Positions 5,675 to 6,137 of a stretch of 6,137 nt of DNA are shown here, piece after piece. This DNA is from JBNKDD01 sp050288085 (GTDB taxonomy: Bacteria > Chloroflexota > Anaerolineae > Aggregatilineales > UBA3940). The translations under genes were made by a program, and so were the position numbers. The stretch lies in NCBI GenBank assembly GCA_050288085.1, contig JBNKDD010000327.1, positions 1-6,137 of the forward strand, in the 5' to 3' direction. The notes beneath the pieces were generated by a model. It was given only the letters and a program-made list of their open reading frames with translations, had not been told where the DNA came from and made no database searches. Position 1 is the stretch's first letter; the number at the start of each line of letters is the position of its first letter.

Positions 5675-5680
5675 TCCTCC
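5675..5680 (-). promoter_or_regulatory. Ribosome binding site of the actin-like gene
   Basis: GGAGGA on the minus strand, close to the consensus and well spaced before ATG 5667-5669. It supports this start over any internal one and suggests strong translation. Confidence 0.7.
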
Positions 5681-5696
5681 AGATTATCTTTTAGGT

Positions 5697-5801
5697 GTGA
5701 CAGTGCGACACTCGACACTTTTTTCAAAAATCTTCGTTTCCAGGTTCAAATTCTGGAAAAACAAGCTAAAAAAGTGTCACAAAAGTGTCGCAGAGTGTCA
5801 C
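5697..5801. repeat. Two-fold symmetric GTGTCRC array: candidate centromere or replication origin
   Basis: Six copies of a 7-bp motif form two inverted triplets. On the plus strand: GTGTCAC (5774-5780), GTGTCGC (5785-5791) and GTGTCAC (5795-5801), spaced 11 and 10 bp, about one helical turn. On the minus strand: GTGTCGA (5718-5712), GTGTCGC (5711-5705) and CTGTCAC (5703-5697), spaced 7 and 8 bp. Each triplet is preceded by a run of six A (5768-5773 plus; 5724-5719 minus). In the centre is a perfect 7-bp hairpin TTTCCAG/CTGGAAA (5737-5743 with 5753-5759). Everything is centred near 5747-5748. The array fills the gap between the entering gene and the actin-like gene. That is where type II partition systems keep their centromere, which also serves as the promoter/operator; iteron origins look similar. 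The protein that binds it is not known. Confidence 0.75.
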
Positions 5802-5806
5802 CAGGT

Positions 5807-6137
5807 TCATGCTGTTTTTCCTGCCAGAGCATAGGCTTCGGCGGCCCCGATGCGGGTCTCGACCAGGATGCCGGCCCGGACCAGTTCCAGGGCAGTCTGG
5901 CGGGCGGTGGCCGCATCCAGGCGCATGTCACGCAGTTTGATGCCTTCCGCTCCCGCCCCTCGGAGCAAGCCCAGCAGCCGGCTTTCCAACACGTGACCCT
6001 GGCGGGCCAGCGGGCTGACGGTCAGGTCTTCGACCAGGCGGTGGGCACTCAGCCGCCAGTGCTCGGCGACCGCCTGCCCCATCTGCCAGTGCCGCTCCGT
6101 GAGCCGCAGTGGCTGGGAGGTATCCTCAGCCCAATCG
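5807..6137 (-). CDS. C-terminal part of a protein with a winged-helix-like tail (enters from the right edge)
   Basis: The frame is open to the window edge, so the visible 109 residues are the end of a longer protein; the first internal ATG (6080-6082) is not likely to be the start. The visible part begins with a helical segment containing LRLTERHWQMGQAVAEHWRL, followed by SAHRLVEDL. It ends with a domain patterned like a winged helix: LLGLLRGAGAEGIKLRDMRL, a second helix AATARQTALELVRAGILVE and a short beta wing ending YALAGKTA. This layout is seen at the ends of plasmid and phage replication helicase/primase-like proteins (DUF3987-type), which would fit a neighbouring origin, but the resemblance is weak. 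Base composition is G+C-rich like the actin-like gene. The stop (TGA 5807-5809) is 6 bases from the GTGTCRC array. Confidence 0.5.
   Translation of the reverse strand, partial: DWAEDTSQPLRLTERHWQMGQAVAEHWRLSAHRLVEDLTVSPLARQGHVLESRLLGLLRGAGAEGIKLRDMRLDAATARQTALELVRAGILVETRIGAAEAYALAGKTA

Noticed and set aside
5683..5688. GATAAT on the minus strand as a -10 box for the actin-like gene
   Set aside because: It is so close to the ribosome binding site that transcription would start within or after it, and no matching -35 box is present at 17 bases.

Overview
This window reads as accessory, plasmid-like DNA from a bacterium. All recognisable genes lie on the minus strand, so it reads naturally from right to left. 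The proteins suggest a filamentous or GC-moderate environmental bacterium. Chloroflexota is my best guess, from the style of the transposase remnant, the DUF2695 protein and the actin-like/RHH pair, but there is no rRNA or housekeeping gene to prove it. The right third (actin-like gene and the gene entering from the edge) is visibly richer in G+C than the toxin-antitoxin/DUF2695 stretch, which suggests a mosaic.

Right part (about 4190-6137): a plasmid maintenance module. A gene enters from the right edge and ends at 5807. A 105-bp two-fold symmetric array of GTGTCRC repeats follows (5697-5801), then a ParM/Alp-type actin-like ATPase (4653-5669). Next is a second repeat array built on GTAAGA/TCTTAC (4535-4647), then a small ribbon-helix-helix (RHH) protein (4190-4516). 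A filament-forming actin homologue, an RHH adaptor and repeat arrays are the parts of a type II (ParMRC-like) segregation system. Here each gene has its own array directly upstream, so it is not obvious which array is the centromere and which is an operator or origin.

Middle part (3118-4190): a tightly packed set continuing the same strand. A VapB-like antitoxin and a PIN-domain VapC toxin share an ATGA overlap. A possible 39-codon ORF overlaps the toxin's 3' end, and a DUF2695-family small protein follows.

Left part (718-about 3010): a group II intron of the chloroplast-like (CL) type. Its reverse transcriptase/maturase/HNH protein occupies domain IV. Domains V and VI and the 3' end can be read directly, but the 5' terminus does not show the expected GTGCG. 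The 3' flank of the intron is a decayed DDE transposase (440-715, three in-frame stops). The far left contains a 151-bp segment bounded by 25-bp inverted repeats (294-444), then about 290 bp with only one doubtful ORF.
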